Shown: positions 8,663 through 15,367, counted from the stretch's first letter. The stretch is 24,281 nt of DNA from a virus (IMGVR_UViG_3300025168_000649:1-24281), one strand, 5' to 3'. Made by a program: numbers and translations. The notes: a model not told the origin generated them from the sequence alone.

Positions 8663-10038
8663 CAATCAGCACCACAAATATTACCAAGTCATATAATGGC
8701 AATGGATCAACGCATTCATTTGCGTATGACTTTCCTATCTTTGCGGATGCGGATTTAACGGTCATTGTGCGCTCAGCGGCTGGCACTGAAAGTACAAAGA
8801 CCCTTAATACCCATTTTATCGTCACTGGCGCTGGTGCATCCTCTGGCGGCAATGTGCTGTTCAAGTTCAATACCGGCACCAGCTCTGACGCGCACCATTC
8901 AAGCACAGACCAGCGCCCGGCTTCTGGCGAGACTGTTGTGATCAGATCAGAGCTAGGCAATACACAAACGCTTGACCTTGTTGCTAACGATCCATTCCCG
9001 GCTTCAAGCTTTGAGACAGCGCTTGATCGTTTGGTGCGAATGGTTCAACAGCATGATGAAGAGCTAGACCGCTCTATCAAGCTGTCACGCACGAACACGA
9101 TGACAAGCACTGAATTTACAACAAGTGCAACAGATCGGGCATCCAAGATCTTAGCATTCGATAGTAGCGGTGAGCTGAGCGTCACGACTGAGCTTGGTAC
9201 ATTCAAAGGCAACTGGGCAGCGTCAACGACATATGCTTTGCGCGATATAGTCAAGGACACAAGCACCGCCAATATATTCATAGCCACGACAGCGCATACT
9301 AGCTCTGGCTCTCAGCCGCTAACAACGAACACCGACAGCGCCAAATGGTCATTGCTTGTTGACGCAGCATCAGCAACGACAGCGGCAACGACTGCCACAA
9401 CAAAAGCAACGGCAGCGGCAAGCTCAGCCACAGATGCAGAAGCAGCCTTAACGACATTTACCAGACAGTATCATGGTGCAGCTAGTTCTGACCCATCCTC
9501 AAATTTAGACGCTGGAGATCTGTACTTCAAAACAGATGGCTCTGGAATGAAGGTTTATTCTGGGAGTGCTTGGATCGATGTCAAGCCAACAAGCTCAGAG
9601 CAAACAAATATAAACACAGTCGCTGGTTCTAACAGTGAAATAGCGGCTCTTGGAGCAAGTGCAGTTATTGCAGATATGGCTCTGCTTGCAACAAGCGATG
9701 TCATAGCTGACATGGCCTTGCTTGCAACATCTGATGTTATTTCTGACATGAACACGCTAGCCACAAGCGATATAATTTCAGATCTAAACACACTCGCAAC
9801 ATCCGATATTGTAACTGACCTAAACATTTTGGCTACGAGCGCAAATGTCACAAACATGGCAACGCTTGGGGCTTCTGGCGTTGTTACCAATATTGCAACA
9901 GTAGCTGGCGCAAACAGTAGTATTTCTAGTGTTGCGGGATCAATATCCAATGTGAACATAGTAGCCAGCAACATTGGAACAATTGGAACCAAGGCAACGG
10001 TAGATGAAGCAACAGCCCTAGCCATTGCGTTAGGATAA
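8659..10038 (+). CDS. T7 gp17-like tail fibre protein, 459 aa
   Basis: Residues 1-150 match the T7 tail-fibre N-terminal domain that anchors the fibre to the tail. Features are the SFAYDFPIFADADLTV strand, HFIVTGAGASSGGNV, a DPFPASSFETALDRLVRMVQ helix and a following Gln/Glu-rich helix. The middle (about 190-310) is Ser/Thr/Ala-rich, with an LDAGDLYFKTDGSGMKVY segment common in phage fibres. The last third carries seven 12-residue repeats (331-414). The protein stops soon after with no recognisable receptor-binding tip or chaperone domain, so tip functions may be supplied by the small proteins downstream. ATGA overlap with the ejection gene; AAAGGATGAG upstream supplies the ribosome site. Confidence 0.85.
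   Translation: MTISTTNITKSYNGNGSTHSFAYDFPIFADADLTVIVRSAAGTESTKTLNTHFIVTGAGASSGGNVLFKFNTGTSSDAHHSSTDQRPASGETVVIRSELGNTQTLDLVANDPFPASSFETALDRLVRMVQQHDEELDRSIKLSRTNTMTSTEFTTSATDRASKILAFDSSGELSVTTELGTFKGNWAASTTYALRDIVKDTSTANIFIATTAHTSSGSQPLTTNTDSAKWSLLVDAASATTAATTATTKATAAASSATDAEAALTTFTRQYHGAASSDPSSNLDAGDLYFKTDGSGMKVYSGSAWIDVKPTSSEQTNINTVAGSNSEIAALGASAVIADMALLATSDVIADMALLATSDVISDMNTLATSDIISDLNTLATSDIVTDLNILATSANVTNMATLGASGVVTNIATVAGANSSISSVAGSISNVNIVASNIGTIGTKATVDEATALAIALG
9649..9900 (+). repeat. Seven 36-bp (12-residue) repeats in the tail fibre gene
   Basis: Seven consecutive 36-base units encode variants of LATSDVIADMAL. Units 2-5 are closest to each other (LATSDVIADMAL, LATSDVISDMNT, LATSDIISDLNT, LATSDIVTDLNI). 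Units 1, 6 and 7 are diverged (LGASAVIADMAL, LATSANVTNMAT, LGASGVVTNIAT). The DNA copies use different synonymous codons, so the array is old or selected at protein level. The pattern of a hydrophobic residue every three to four positions suits a trimeric fibre shaft. Confidence 0.8.
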
Positions 10039-10048
10039 GGAGATATAA

Positions 10049-10405
10049 ATGGCTAATACTTTTAAGGTTGTATCGCATGATGTGATGCCAGCCAGCGCTG
10101 GCACGCCAGAGGCGCTCTATACGACACCGGGATCAACGACAACCGTGGTAATCGGGTTGATTTTGGCAAATGTGCATACGGCGCAAGTTACAGCATCAGT
10201 CAAAGTGGTTTCAAACACATCCGGCGGTGGCCGTTCTGCCGCAAACACCACGACATTCCTTGCTAAAAACATACCCATTCCGGTTGGCGGTTCAGTCTCA
10301 CCGTTGGTGGGCAAGATTGTGCTTGAAACAACTGATGTGCTGCAAATTGACTGTAGTGTTTCTGACAAATTGAGCGTCACCGCAAGCATAATGGAGATAA
10401 CCTGA
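10049..10405 (+). CDS. Small virion-associated protein, probably beta-sandwich, 118 aa
   Basis: The sequence alternates hydrophobic and small polar residues throughout (TTTVVIGLILANVHTAQVTA, then KIVLETTDVLQIDCSVSDKL), typical of a small all-beta protein. It sits directly after the tail fibre with a very strong SD, AAGGAG at 10037-10042, and a spacer matching the T7 gene 10 leader (AAGGAGATATA). This implies high expression. I do not recognise a named family. Short beta proteins here are commonly fibre accessory or decoration proteins, which is inference. The TGA overlaps the next ATG (TGATG). Confidence 0.6.
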   Translation: MANTFKVVSHDVMPASAGTPEALYTTPGSTTTVVIGLILANVHTAQVTASVKVVSNTSGGGRSAANTTTFLAKNIPIPVGGSVSPLVGKIVLETTDVLQIDCSVSDKLSVTASIMEIT

Positions 10406-10590
10406 TGACAACAGAATATCCATTTATCGGCAAAACTGGCGATCAGACTGAATATGTTGCCGTGGTGCGCCAAAACGAAATTGTCATTGATGCTGCGCTA
10501 ACAATAGACGCAACCAATGCTGCGCTTTCCGCTGGCCCGATTACGCAAAACGCCACCGTCACTGTTAATGGATATTGGAGTATCGTATGA
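10405..10590 (+). CDS. Small protein of unknown function, 61 aa
   Basis: A 61-residue protein beginning MTTEYPFIGKTGDQTEYVAV and ending ATVTVNGYWSIV. SD GGAG (10393-10396) lies eight bases before ATG 10405. It overlaps both neighbours by one to four bases, so it belongs to the same translationally coupled string. The short beta-rich pattern suggests a structural accessory of the fibre region. No family is recognised. Confidence 0.55.
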   Translation: MTTEYPFIGKTGDQTEYVAVVRQNEIVIDAALTIDATNAALSAGPITQNATVTVNGYWSIV

Positions 10591-11030
10591 CCAGTCAGTT
10601 AAATGTAGACACCATTGTAGATAAGGCTGGCTCTGGCGGTTCTAATGTCAAGATGGCTAATACATCTACCTATGTATCAGATGGTGGCAATGTTACGCAG
10701 AATACTGCTCAAAGTTTAGCTAAAGCATACCACGCTAACAATTTTGCAACTGGTGCTTTTCTTGATAGCTTTAATATTAGTAGTAAAACGGAACGTGATA
10801 GTGGGTCAATGTACGGTAACTTTACTAATAATATGAGCAGTGCAAATTTTATAGTAGTCGGGGGTGTTGCTGCACAGCCTCCGGGTTCAATGGCAACTTC
10901 AAACACTAATCGTATTATTCTTGTAAATAGTGATACCAGTGCCAGATATGCTGCCAATACATCAACAAGTGCAAATGCTATGAATAATGCAGAATATGTA
11001 TCATCAGCGGCTTTAGGAGACCTCGCATAA
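10587..11030 (+). CDS. GDLA-module protein 1 (small fibre-associated protein), 147 aa
   Basis: First of three tandem paralogues. The N-terminus SQLNVDTIVDKAG is of a type I associate with marine phage tail proteins. The C-terminus is AALGDLA. The middle is Ser/Thr/Asn/Ala-rich and probably beta. I chose ATG 10587 (overlapping the previous TGA as ATGA) over the in-frame ATG at 10575 because GGAG at 10577-10580 lies six bases upstream. Its GDLA codons (gga gac ctc gca) carry the GGAG that can serve as SD for the next paralogue. A virion or receptor-contact role is inferred from position. Confidence 0.65.
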   Translation: MTSQLNVDTIVDKAGSGGSNVKMANTSTYVSDGGNVTQNTAQSLAKAYHANNFATGAFLDSFNISSKTERDSGSMYGNFTNNMSSANFIVVGGVAAQPPGSMATSNTNRIILVNSDTSARYAANTSTSANAMNNAEYVSSAALGDLA

Positions 11031-11434
11031 TGGCTAGTTTACTTAAAGTAGATTCACTAACAGGTGTAACCACCGCTGGTTCTATTAGCGTTACTGGCGA
11101 GGGCAACTCAACCACGACTAATCTTCAACAGGGGTTGGCAAAAGTTTGGGTGCATTATAACGGAGATTCTGGTCATACAATTCAAGACAGTTTTAACGTA
11201 ACCTCCGTAGCAGACGGCGGTGTGGGTCGTGGAACCGTGTCAATCGCAAATGACATGGCTAATGATGATTACACTTTGCAGTATACTGACAGTTGTCCTG
11301 ACACTCCAGCTATAAATGGTTTGTACATACATACTTTTCTAACTGGCGCATATTCTTTAGCAAGCGTGAACAATAGTGGGTCATACACTGATGGTTTAAA
11401 TGTTTGTTCAACAGTATTTGGAGACCTAGCATAA
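11030..11434 (+). CDS. GDLA-module protein 2 (small fibre-associated protein), 134 aa
   Basis: Starts MASLLKVDSLTGVTTAG and ends STVFGDLA, matching the ends of the proteins on either side, while the centre (WVHYNGDSGHTIQDSFNV, then DYTLQYTDSCPDTPAINGLY) is different. Conserved ends with divergent middles suggest a shared mounting scaffold with variable exposed surfaces. TAATG overlap with the upstream gene; GGAG 11016-11019 lies ten bases before the ATG, inside the upstream GDLA codons. No named family recognised. Confidence 0.65.
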   Translation: MASLLKVDSLTGVTTAGSISVTGEGNSTTTNLQQGLAKVWVHYNGDSGHTIQDSFNVTSVADGGVGRGTVSIANDMANDDYTLQYTDSCPDTPAINGLYIHTFLTGAYSLASVNNSGSYTDGLNVCSTVFGDLA

Positions 11435-11829
11435 TGGCAAGCGAACTTAGAGTAAACACCCTGAAGGATGCCGCTGGGAACAACAGCATTGCTACTAGCT
11501 TTGTGGCGGGTGGTAGTGCGAAGGCTTGGTCAAACCATAACATGAGTGGCACGACAACAAGAGCAAGTCTAAATATTGCTTCATACATCGACAATTCGGC
11601 AGGAGAACATTCAATAACCGTCACCAGTGCTTTCAGTTCTGCTAATTATTGTTGGAGTTACGGCGGCAAAAGAGCAAGCGGTGATGGCACTAACTGTTTT
11701 GATGCTTGTGTTGTACGTAACATAAACCCTACCTCAACCGTAACCCGACACAGTGTAAAAGACCACGACAGCACCAGTGATGTAGATGCAGAACATTTGT
11801 GCGTTATGTTTATGGGAGACTTGGCATGA
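11434..11829 (+). CDS. GDLA-module protein 3 (small fibre-associated protein), 131 aa
   Basis: Starts MASELRVNTLKDAAG and ends VMFMGDLA. The start at 11434 (TAATG with the upstream stop) is preferred to the longer in-frame option at 11404 because it aligns with the paralogues and has GGAG at 11420-11423. The centre has several cysteines (CWSYGGKR, then GTNCFDACVVRN), unlike copy 1. Its final GGGAGACTTGGC supplies an SD for the following gene at 11826. Function is inferred as for the other two copies. Confidence 0.65.
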   Translation: MASELRVNTLKDAAGNNSIATSFVAGGSAKAWSNHNMSGTTTRASLNIASYIDNSAGEHSITVTSAFSSANYCWSYGGKRASGDGTNCFDACVVRNINPTSTVTRHSVKDHDSTSDVDAEHLCVMFMGDLA

Positions 11830-12302
11830 CACTGACCCCACAGTTCCAAGGCACACACCTATTTGACAGACTATGCTGGGCTAAAGAAAACCTTGATGGG
11901 GTGCAGTCAGACTATCGTGTAGTCTATGAGGACAGTGTAGACGAGTGCGCTAAAATCCTTGTGCCTGACCCTAATTGGATGGCTTGTGCATTGCAGGGCG
12001 GTATCTTGCCGCCGGTTCAAAGCTATTGGGAGCTTGCCAAGGATGAAGCGCAACCTGACTTTGTGAAGCACACAAGAGGCTATTTGTTGCATAACACAGA
12101 GCCTATGCCAGCCATGACTGAAGAACAGGCGATCGAATATCTTATTATGAAAGACTGCCCGCAATCTGTCTGGAAGACATGGAACGAGGGCAACAAACCT
12201 AAGATGGTTATCTGCCGCAAAGAGCAGCTTCCAGCAACTCGCGAGTGGCGTAATAGTTGGAAAATAAGTGAAGAATTAACAATCGAAGACTTAGCAGCAT
12301 AA
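11826..12302 (+). CDS. Phage protein of unknown function downstream of the fibre genes, 158 aa
   Basis: Begins MTLTPQFQGTHLFDRLCWAK and continues with acidic, aromatic-rich sequence (VPDPNWMACALQGGILPPVQ, then MTEEQAIEYLIMKDCPQSVW, then TREWRNSWKI). I recognise this type of protein from the tail-fibre neighbourhoods of marine phages but know no function for it. ATG 11826 overlaps the previous TGA (ATGA) with SD GGGAG 11814-11818; a longer in-frame start at 11799 would lie well inside the previous gene and lacks support. The even mix of Trp and charged residues suggests a soluble globular protein, perhaps a fibre-assembly partner. Confidence 0.65.
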   Translation: MTLTPQFQGTHLFDRLCWAKENLDGVQSDYRVVYEDSVDECAKILVPDPNWMACALQGGILPPVQSYWELAKDEAQPDFVKHTRGYLLHNTEPMPAMTEEQAIEYLIMKDCPQSVWKTWNEGNKPKMVICRKEQLPATREWRNSWKISEELTIEDLAA

Positions 12303-12312
12303 GGAGTAAATC

Positions 12313-12690
12313 ATGGCTGTAGCAACATACATAGTTGACAAATCCGGTAATCAGATTGATTCCGCTGAGTTGACGAGCAAGCCCAGCGATAGGCATTTTC
12401 GTGGCGCATGGTCATTGTCTGGCAAGGTTATTTCAGAAGATATGACTGCCGCGAAGGTTATCTTCAAAGACAAAATCCGTGAGGTTCGCGCACCACTGCT
12501 TGCGGCAGAGGATGTTGTCTATATGAAAGCACTAGAAGCTGATGACGCATCTGCAAAGTCTGCGTCAGTCACTAAAAAAGCTGCCCTGCGCGATGCGCCA
12601 GCCGCATCAGCGATAGACAGCGCAGACACTATTGCAAAGCTCAAGGCGGCTTGGGATACAAGCGTTCTTGGCGATAGCCCCTACGCTTGA
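12313..12690 (+). CDS. Tail fibre/tail assembly chaperone-like protein, 125 aa
   Basis: The layout is typical of small phage tail assembly proteins. A short beta N-terminus (FRGAWSLSGKVI) leads into a helix starting with KDKIREVRAPLLAAEDVVYM, then a DA-rich stretch, and the end IAKLKAAWDTSVLGDSPYA. The central pattern of Arg, Pro, Leu-Leu and Asp before a second helix resembles DUF4376-like and related tail-fibre assembly families. Optimal SD AAGGAG (12301-12306) lies six bases before ATG 12313. The last codons overlap the next gene's ATG (TGATGG). Function is inferred from this resemblance and from its place at the end of the tail block. Confidence 0.55.
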   Translation: MAVATYIVDKSGNQIDSAELTSKPSDRHFRGAWSLSGKVISEDMTAAKVIFKDKIREVRAPLLAAEDVVYMKALEADDASAKSASVTKKAALRDAPAASAIDSADTIAKLKAAWDTSVLGDSPYA

Positions 12691-12854
12691 TGGCAAAGCC
12701 TACCGCCATATCTGTACAAGCACAGATCGACACGCACGAAGCCGTGTGCGCGGAGCGTTGGCGGGAATCCCTCGTTCGCTTTAAGCGTTTGGAAATGATC
12801 CTCATCGGTCAAGCTGCCACATTGATTGTATTGCTTGTGGCTGAACGCATCTAA
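12690..12854 (+). CDS. XhlA/holin-accessory-like small membrane protein, 54 aa
   Basis: Starts at ATG 12690 overlapping the previous TGA (TGATG) and ends TAA 12852-12854. Residues 10-35 form a charged helix (AQIDTHEAVCAERW, then RFKRLE) and residues 36-50 a hydrophobic segment (MILIGQAATLIVLLV). A charged helix ending in RLE followed by one membrane helix is the layout of XhlA-type lysis accessory proteins. Its place at the head of a run of small membrane proteins and an endolysin supports a role in lysis. The XhlA link is by layout only. Confidence 0.6.
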   Translation: MAKPTAISVQAQIDTHEAVCAERWRESLVRFKRLEMILIGQAATLIVLLVAERI

Positions 12855-12869
12855 AAATCGAGACACATC

Positions 12870-13364
12870 ATGGAGCCATTAACCGTTTTAACGGCAATTT
12901 CTGCTGCGTCAGCATCGATAAAATGGTGCAAGGAACGGCTCCAAGACTGTGAAGATTTAGGCACAGTGGCCGGGCATATTTCAAAGCTGTTGCAGTCTGA
13001 GCAAGCCTTAAACAAGGATCAGTCTTCAAAAGGCTCTGTTGGCATTTCGCTGCAAAGTTCAATTGATTATGTAATTGAAAAGCGCAAAATCCGCGAAACG
13101 CTCGCTGACGCAAAATTGCTAATAAATATGCGCTTTGGGCCGACATGCTACGATGAGATCATTGCCCATTTTAATAATGCACAGCGTGAAGAGAAAGAGC
13201 GCATACAAGAAAAAGAGCGTGAGAAAATTCGTGCGTCTGCGGCTTTGGAAAAAACGCTTGAAAGAATCGCGCTATCGGCATTTGTTATCATTGTGATCGT
13301 TGGCTTTTGCTTGTTCATTTTTGCCGCTGTTAATAACTCTGGCGCAGAAGAAATAATATTATGA
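12870..13364 (+). CDS. Coiled-coil protein with one C-terminal membrane helix, 164 aa
   Basis: Starts MEPLTVLTAISAASASIKWC. A highly charged Glu/Lys/Arg segment (104-132, with EKERIQEKEREK) forms a likely coiled coil running into one strong transmembrane helix at 133-154 (IALSAFVIIVIVGFCLFIFA) and a ten-residue acidic tail. I recognise the MEPLT-type start from marine phage lysis regions but know no assigned function. It could be a spanin-like or holin-partner protein. There is no lipobox and no SAR signal. The SD is poor (only GAGA upstream). The TGA overlaps the next ATG (ATGA). Confidence 0.6.
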   Translation: MEPLTVLTAISAASASIKWCKERLQDCEDLGTVAGHISKLLQSEQALNKDQSSKGSVGISLQSSIDYVIEKRKIRETLADAKLLINMRFGPTCYDEIIAHFNNAQREEKERIQEKEREKIRASAALEKTLERIALSAFVIIVIVGFCLFIFAAVNNSGAEEIIL

Positions 13365-13702
13365 CGCAAAAGAAATTGCAGAAAGACAGTGCATATCAGC
13401 ATCTCGACACAAACTCTGACAATGTCTTGTGTGACGATGAGATTGCTATGGCGCTGGAGTTCAAGCGCCGGGAGCTTGAGGATGCTGATGCGCGGCGAGA
13501 CAGCATGCGCTATATGGCTTGGTTTTGTTTGTTTGGCACACTCAATTATCCGGCTGCAATCCTTATCACTGCAATGCTTGGCTACGACAATACAGCAAAG
13601 TTAATCACTGAAATAGCTCCTACTTATTTCATTTCCAACAGTGCCGTTCTGGGCTTTTATTTTGGGGCAAATGCCTACGCTGACAAGAAGCCAAAAGAAT
13701 AA
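13361..13702 (+). CDS. Small membrane protein with an EF-hand-like loop and two membrane helices, 113 aa
   Basis: Residues 16-27 read DTNSDNVLCDDE, which fits the EF-hand calcium loop: acidic or amide ligands at loop positions 1, 3 and 5, a hydrophobic residue at 8 and Glu at 12. The usual Gly at 6 is Asn. A charged helix follows, then membrane helices at about 51-73 and 83-105, and a short basic tail. Size and topology suit a class II holin or a holin partner. Calcium binding is inferred from the loop alone. It is coupled by overlap to both neighbours. Confidence 0.6.
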   Translation: MTQKKLQKDSAYQHLDTNSDNVLCDDEIAMALEFKRRELEDADARRDSMRYMAWFCLFGTLNYPAAILITAMLGYDNTAKLITEIAPTYFISNSAVLGFYFGANAYADKKPKE

Positions 13703-13923
13703 TGTTTGAAACATTTATTCTAGTCATAACTATGTGGGGCAACGATGGTAACCAGTGGCATTACATTGGCAATCAAATCGCGCTGCAACAAGAAATGACT
13801 GAAGAACAGTGCCTCTATTTAGTCGATGCCACAATGTGGCAAGCCTCTTACAGCAATGAATATTACCAACTCAGAGCGCACTGCTTCCCGGCAGACTGCG
13901 CTGGAAAGGATGAGTGCAAATGA
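13702..13923 (+). CDS. Small Cys/Trp-rich protein of unknown function, 73 aa
   Basis: Starts MFETFILVITMWGNDGNQWH, so the first dozen residues are hydrophobic, followed by a soluble part with EEQCLYLVDATMW, QLRAHCFPADC and a final DECK. I recognise this kind of short protein from marine phage lysis regions, without known function. A short hydrophobic N-terminus and several cysteines could mean an exported or membrane-tethered disulfide protein, for instance a spanin component, but there is no clear cleavage site or lipobox. TAATG overlap upstream, ATGA overlap downstream. Confidence 0.6.
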   Translation: MFETFILVITMWGNDGNQWHYIGNQIALQQEMTEEQCLYLVDATMWQASYSNEYYQLRAHCFPADCAGKDECK

Positions 13924-14300
13924 TACAAGCGCTTATTGGCCCAATTGCTTCATTAGCCGGGTCATTCCTTGAGAACAAAGTCGAGCAATCGAAAGCCAAG
14001 GGCGCGGTTGCCAAAGCAGAGGCCGAAGCCAAGGCCAAGGTTCTAGTCAGCTCAGCGACAAGCGTAGCTGAGTGGGAAAAGATCATGGCGCAGTCCACGC
14101 AAAATTCTTGGCGTGATGAAGCTGTCACAATAGTCGTGCTTGTGCCGGTCTGTTTGGTTTTTGTGCCGGGCATGGAAGATGTCGTAAAGGCTGGCTTTGA
14201 CCGGCTGAACGAGCTGCCCGAATGGTATCAGTATCTGGTGTTTCTGGTTTGCACCAGCGCACTTGGCATCAAAGGCATAGACAAGTTTAGGAAAAAATAA
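13920..14300 (+). CDS. Putative holin-like membrane protein, 126 aa
   Basis: Residues 18-58 are a charged, Ala/Lys/Glu-rich helix. NSWRDE at 62-67 leads into a hydrophobic segment (68-83, TIVVLVPVCLVFVPG), and a second segment follows at 102-118 (WYQYLVFLVCTSALGI). NSWKDE-type motifs before the first membrane helix, and a WYQYLVF helix at the end, are features I know from holin-like phage membrane proteins beside endolysins. ATG 13920 (ATGA overlap) is preferred. GTG 13914 is possible, but AAGGA at 13906-13910 sits nine bases from the ATG and only three from the GTG. Confidence 0.65.
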   Translation: MIQALIGPIASLAGSFLENKVEQSKAKGAVAKAEAEAKAKVLVSSATSVAEWEKIMAQSTQNSWRDEAVTIVVLVPVCLVFVPGMEDVVKAGFDRLNELPEWYQYLVFLVCTSALGIKGIDKFRKK

Positions 14301-14761
14301 TGCAGCTCTCTAGAAATTTTAGCCTTGCTGAAATGTGCAAGTCACAAACCGCTGAGCGCAAAGGCATCCCAAACCAACCTAATGATGAACAGATCAAAGC
14401 GTTGGTGATGCTTTGTGAAAACATATTGCAGCCGGTGCGTGAAGAGTTTGGATCGTTCATTGTTTCATCCGGCTTTAGATCCCCGGAGCTTTGCGTTGCA
14501 ATCGGATCAAAAATTACCAGCCAACATTGCTGCCCGGATAACCTATCAGCCGCTGCCGATTTTGAGGTGGCTGGCTATGACAACCATGATCTCTGTGTTT
14601 GGATCCAAGACAACCTAGTGTTCGATCAGCTTATACTGGAATGCTATACCGGCGAGATGAACAGCGGGTGGGTTCATTGCTCTTATGCAGCAACAGACAA
14701 CCGGGCTGATGTGCTTACCTTTGACAGAACAAATGGGTATCGCAAAGGGTTGATTGCGTGA
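14300..14761 (+). CDS. Endolysin, peptidase M15A-type (D-Ala-D-Ala carboxypeptidase-like), 153 aa
   Basis: A single catalytic domain of the VanY/peptidase M15 type that cleaves peptide bonds of peptidoglycan at the end of infection. The usual start LSRNFSLAEMCKSQTA and the turn SSGFRSPELCVAIGS are present. The zinc ligands are likely His76 (TSQH), Asp87 (AADFE) and His126 (GWVH). His76 and Asp87 are separated by ten residues where the family usually has six, an insertion with two adjacent cysteines. There is no signal peptide or wall-binding domain, so export depends on the holin. AGGA at 14289-14292 precedes ATG 14300, which overlaps the previous TAA. Confidence 0.88.
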   Translation: MQLSRNFSLAEMCKSQTAERKGIPNQPNDEQIKALVMLCENILQPVREEFGSFIVSSGFRSPELCVAIGSKITSQHCCPDNLSAAADFEVAGYDNHDLCVWIQDNLVFDQLILECYTGEMNSGWVHCSYAATDNRADVLTFDRTNGYRKGLIA

Positions 14762-15030
14762 GCGCTGCATGGCAACGCAAAGAAGGCAAGTCCGAATCTG
14801 GTGGACTTAACGCAGCGGGGCGCAGATCAGCAAGAGCGCAAGGCCATAACTTGAAGCCGCCGGTCAGTAGCAAGATGGCATCGAAGTCTGAGAAAGCTGG
14901 CAAACGCCGGGATAGCTTTTGCAGTCGAATGGGCGGGATGAAAAAGAAACTAACCAGCGCCAAGACGGCGCGAGATCCTAATAGTCGGATCAACAAAGCA
15001 CTGAAAAAATGGGATTGCCCGAAAGGATAA
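14758..15030 (+). CDS. DUF6321-like small basic protein, 90 aa
   Basis: A strongly basic protein with the pattern AAWQRKEGKSESGGLNAAGR, NLKPPVSSKMASKS, RRDSFCSRMGGMKKKLTSAK and DPNSRINKALKKWDC. This matches the DUF6321 family as I remember it from phages. The function is unknown; the charge suggests nucleic-acid contact or a packaged basic protein. The start is GTG 14758, overlapping the endolysin TGA as GTGA, and it aligns with the family's usual N-terminus just before WQRK. No ATG is available upstream of the conserved block. Confidence 0.75.
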   Translation: MSAAWQRKEGKSESGGLNAAGRRSARAQGHNLKPPVSSKMASKSEKAGKRRDSFCSRMGGMKKKLTSAKTARDPNSRINKALKKWDCPKG

Positions 15031-15186
15031 ATGATGAGCCTCTATGCAAATATGAATAAACGTAAAGCCGCTGGCACCAGCCGGTCAAAAAAAGACAGCA
15101 CAGTTGACCCGAAAACCTATAGCAAAATGAGCAGCAAGACTGGTGGCTTTGCAGAAAAGAAAAAGACTAAGAAGTCATACGCCTAA
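15031..15186 (+). CDS. Tiny basic phage protein, 51 aa
   Basis: The frame runs from ATG 15031 (or the adjacent ATG 15034, which is better spaced from AAGGA at 15023-15027) to TAA 15184-15186. The sequence MSLYANMNKRKAAGTSRSKK and a Lys-rich end (AEKKKTKKSYA) give very high positive charge. I recognise short LYAN/RKAAGTSR proteins from marine phages beside DUF6321-type genes, without known function. It is the last gene of the late rightward unit; the attachment region follows directly. Confidence 0.6.
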   Translation: MMSLYANMNKRKAAGTSRSKKDSTVDPKTYSKMSSKTGGFAEKKKTKKSYA

Positions 15187-15206
15187 TTGGATACAGATTG
15201 GATACG
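15187..15206 (+). repeat. Left pair of putative integrase arm sites (TTGGATAC)
   Basis: TTGGATACA at 15187-15195 and TTGGATACG at 15198-15206, 11 bases apart. The same two nine-mers in the same order occur on the other side of the tRNA core at 15406-15426. Paired direct repeats flanking the core are what arm-type integrase binding sites look like; the assignment is inference. Confidence 0.6.
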
Positions 15207-15292
15207 CTTTTACCCAAGTAAGCAGCGTATTGGACAAGTAAGAACTGGCTTAAAACCTCACAAAATAGACTTAAACATCCCTATTTTCTTTA

Positions 15293-15337
15293 CTGGGGGT
15301 GTAGGGGTCGTCAGTTCAAATCTGGCCGCTCCGACCA
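15293..15337 (+). other. attP core: 3' half of a tRNA-Pro(GGG) gene
   Basis: The segment folds as the second half of a tRNA. Anticodon loop CTGGGGG (15293-15299, anticodon GGG at 15295-15297), 3' anticodon-stem strand TGTAG, variable loop GGGTC, T-stem GTCAG and CTGGC closing the loop TTCAAAT (15310-15326), acceptor strand CGCTCCG (15327-15333), discriminator A and CCA (15335-15337). No 5' half lies upstream: the bases before the loop are CTTTA, not the CTACA needed to pair. A half tRNA next to an integrase gene is the classic attP core, restoring the host tRNA after integration. Confidence 0.85.
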
Positions 15338-15367
15338 AAAATTAAATAATAAAATCAATATATTACC

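Noticed and set aside
9649-9900. Regular repeats that might be a CRISPR array
   Set aside because: Units are contiguous without spacers, keep reading frame and encode the fibre repeat; no cas genes are present.
9555-10025. 156-aa minus-strand open frame opposite the tail fibre repeats
   Set aside because: Its repetitive Val/Ala/Ser sequence is the reverse reading of the fibre repeats; no ribosome site.
12747-12770. CGGAGCG followed by GC-rich sequence that could be the 5' acceptor strand of tRNA-Pro
   Set aside because: It lies within the codons of the 54-aa XhlA-like gene and no D-arm or anticodon arm follows; the match is chance.
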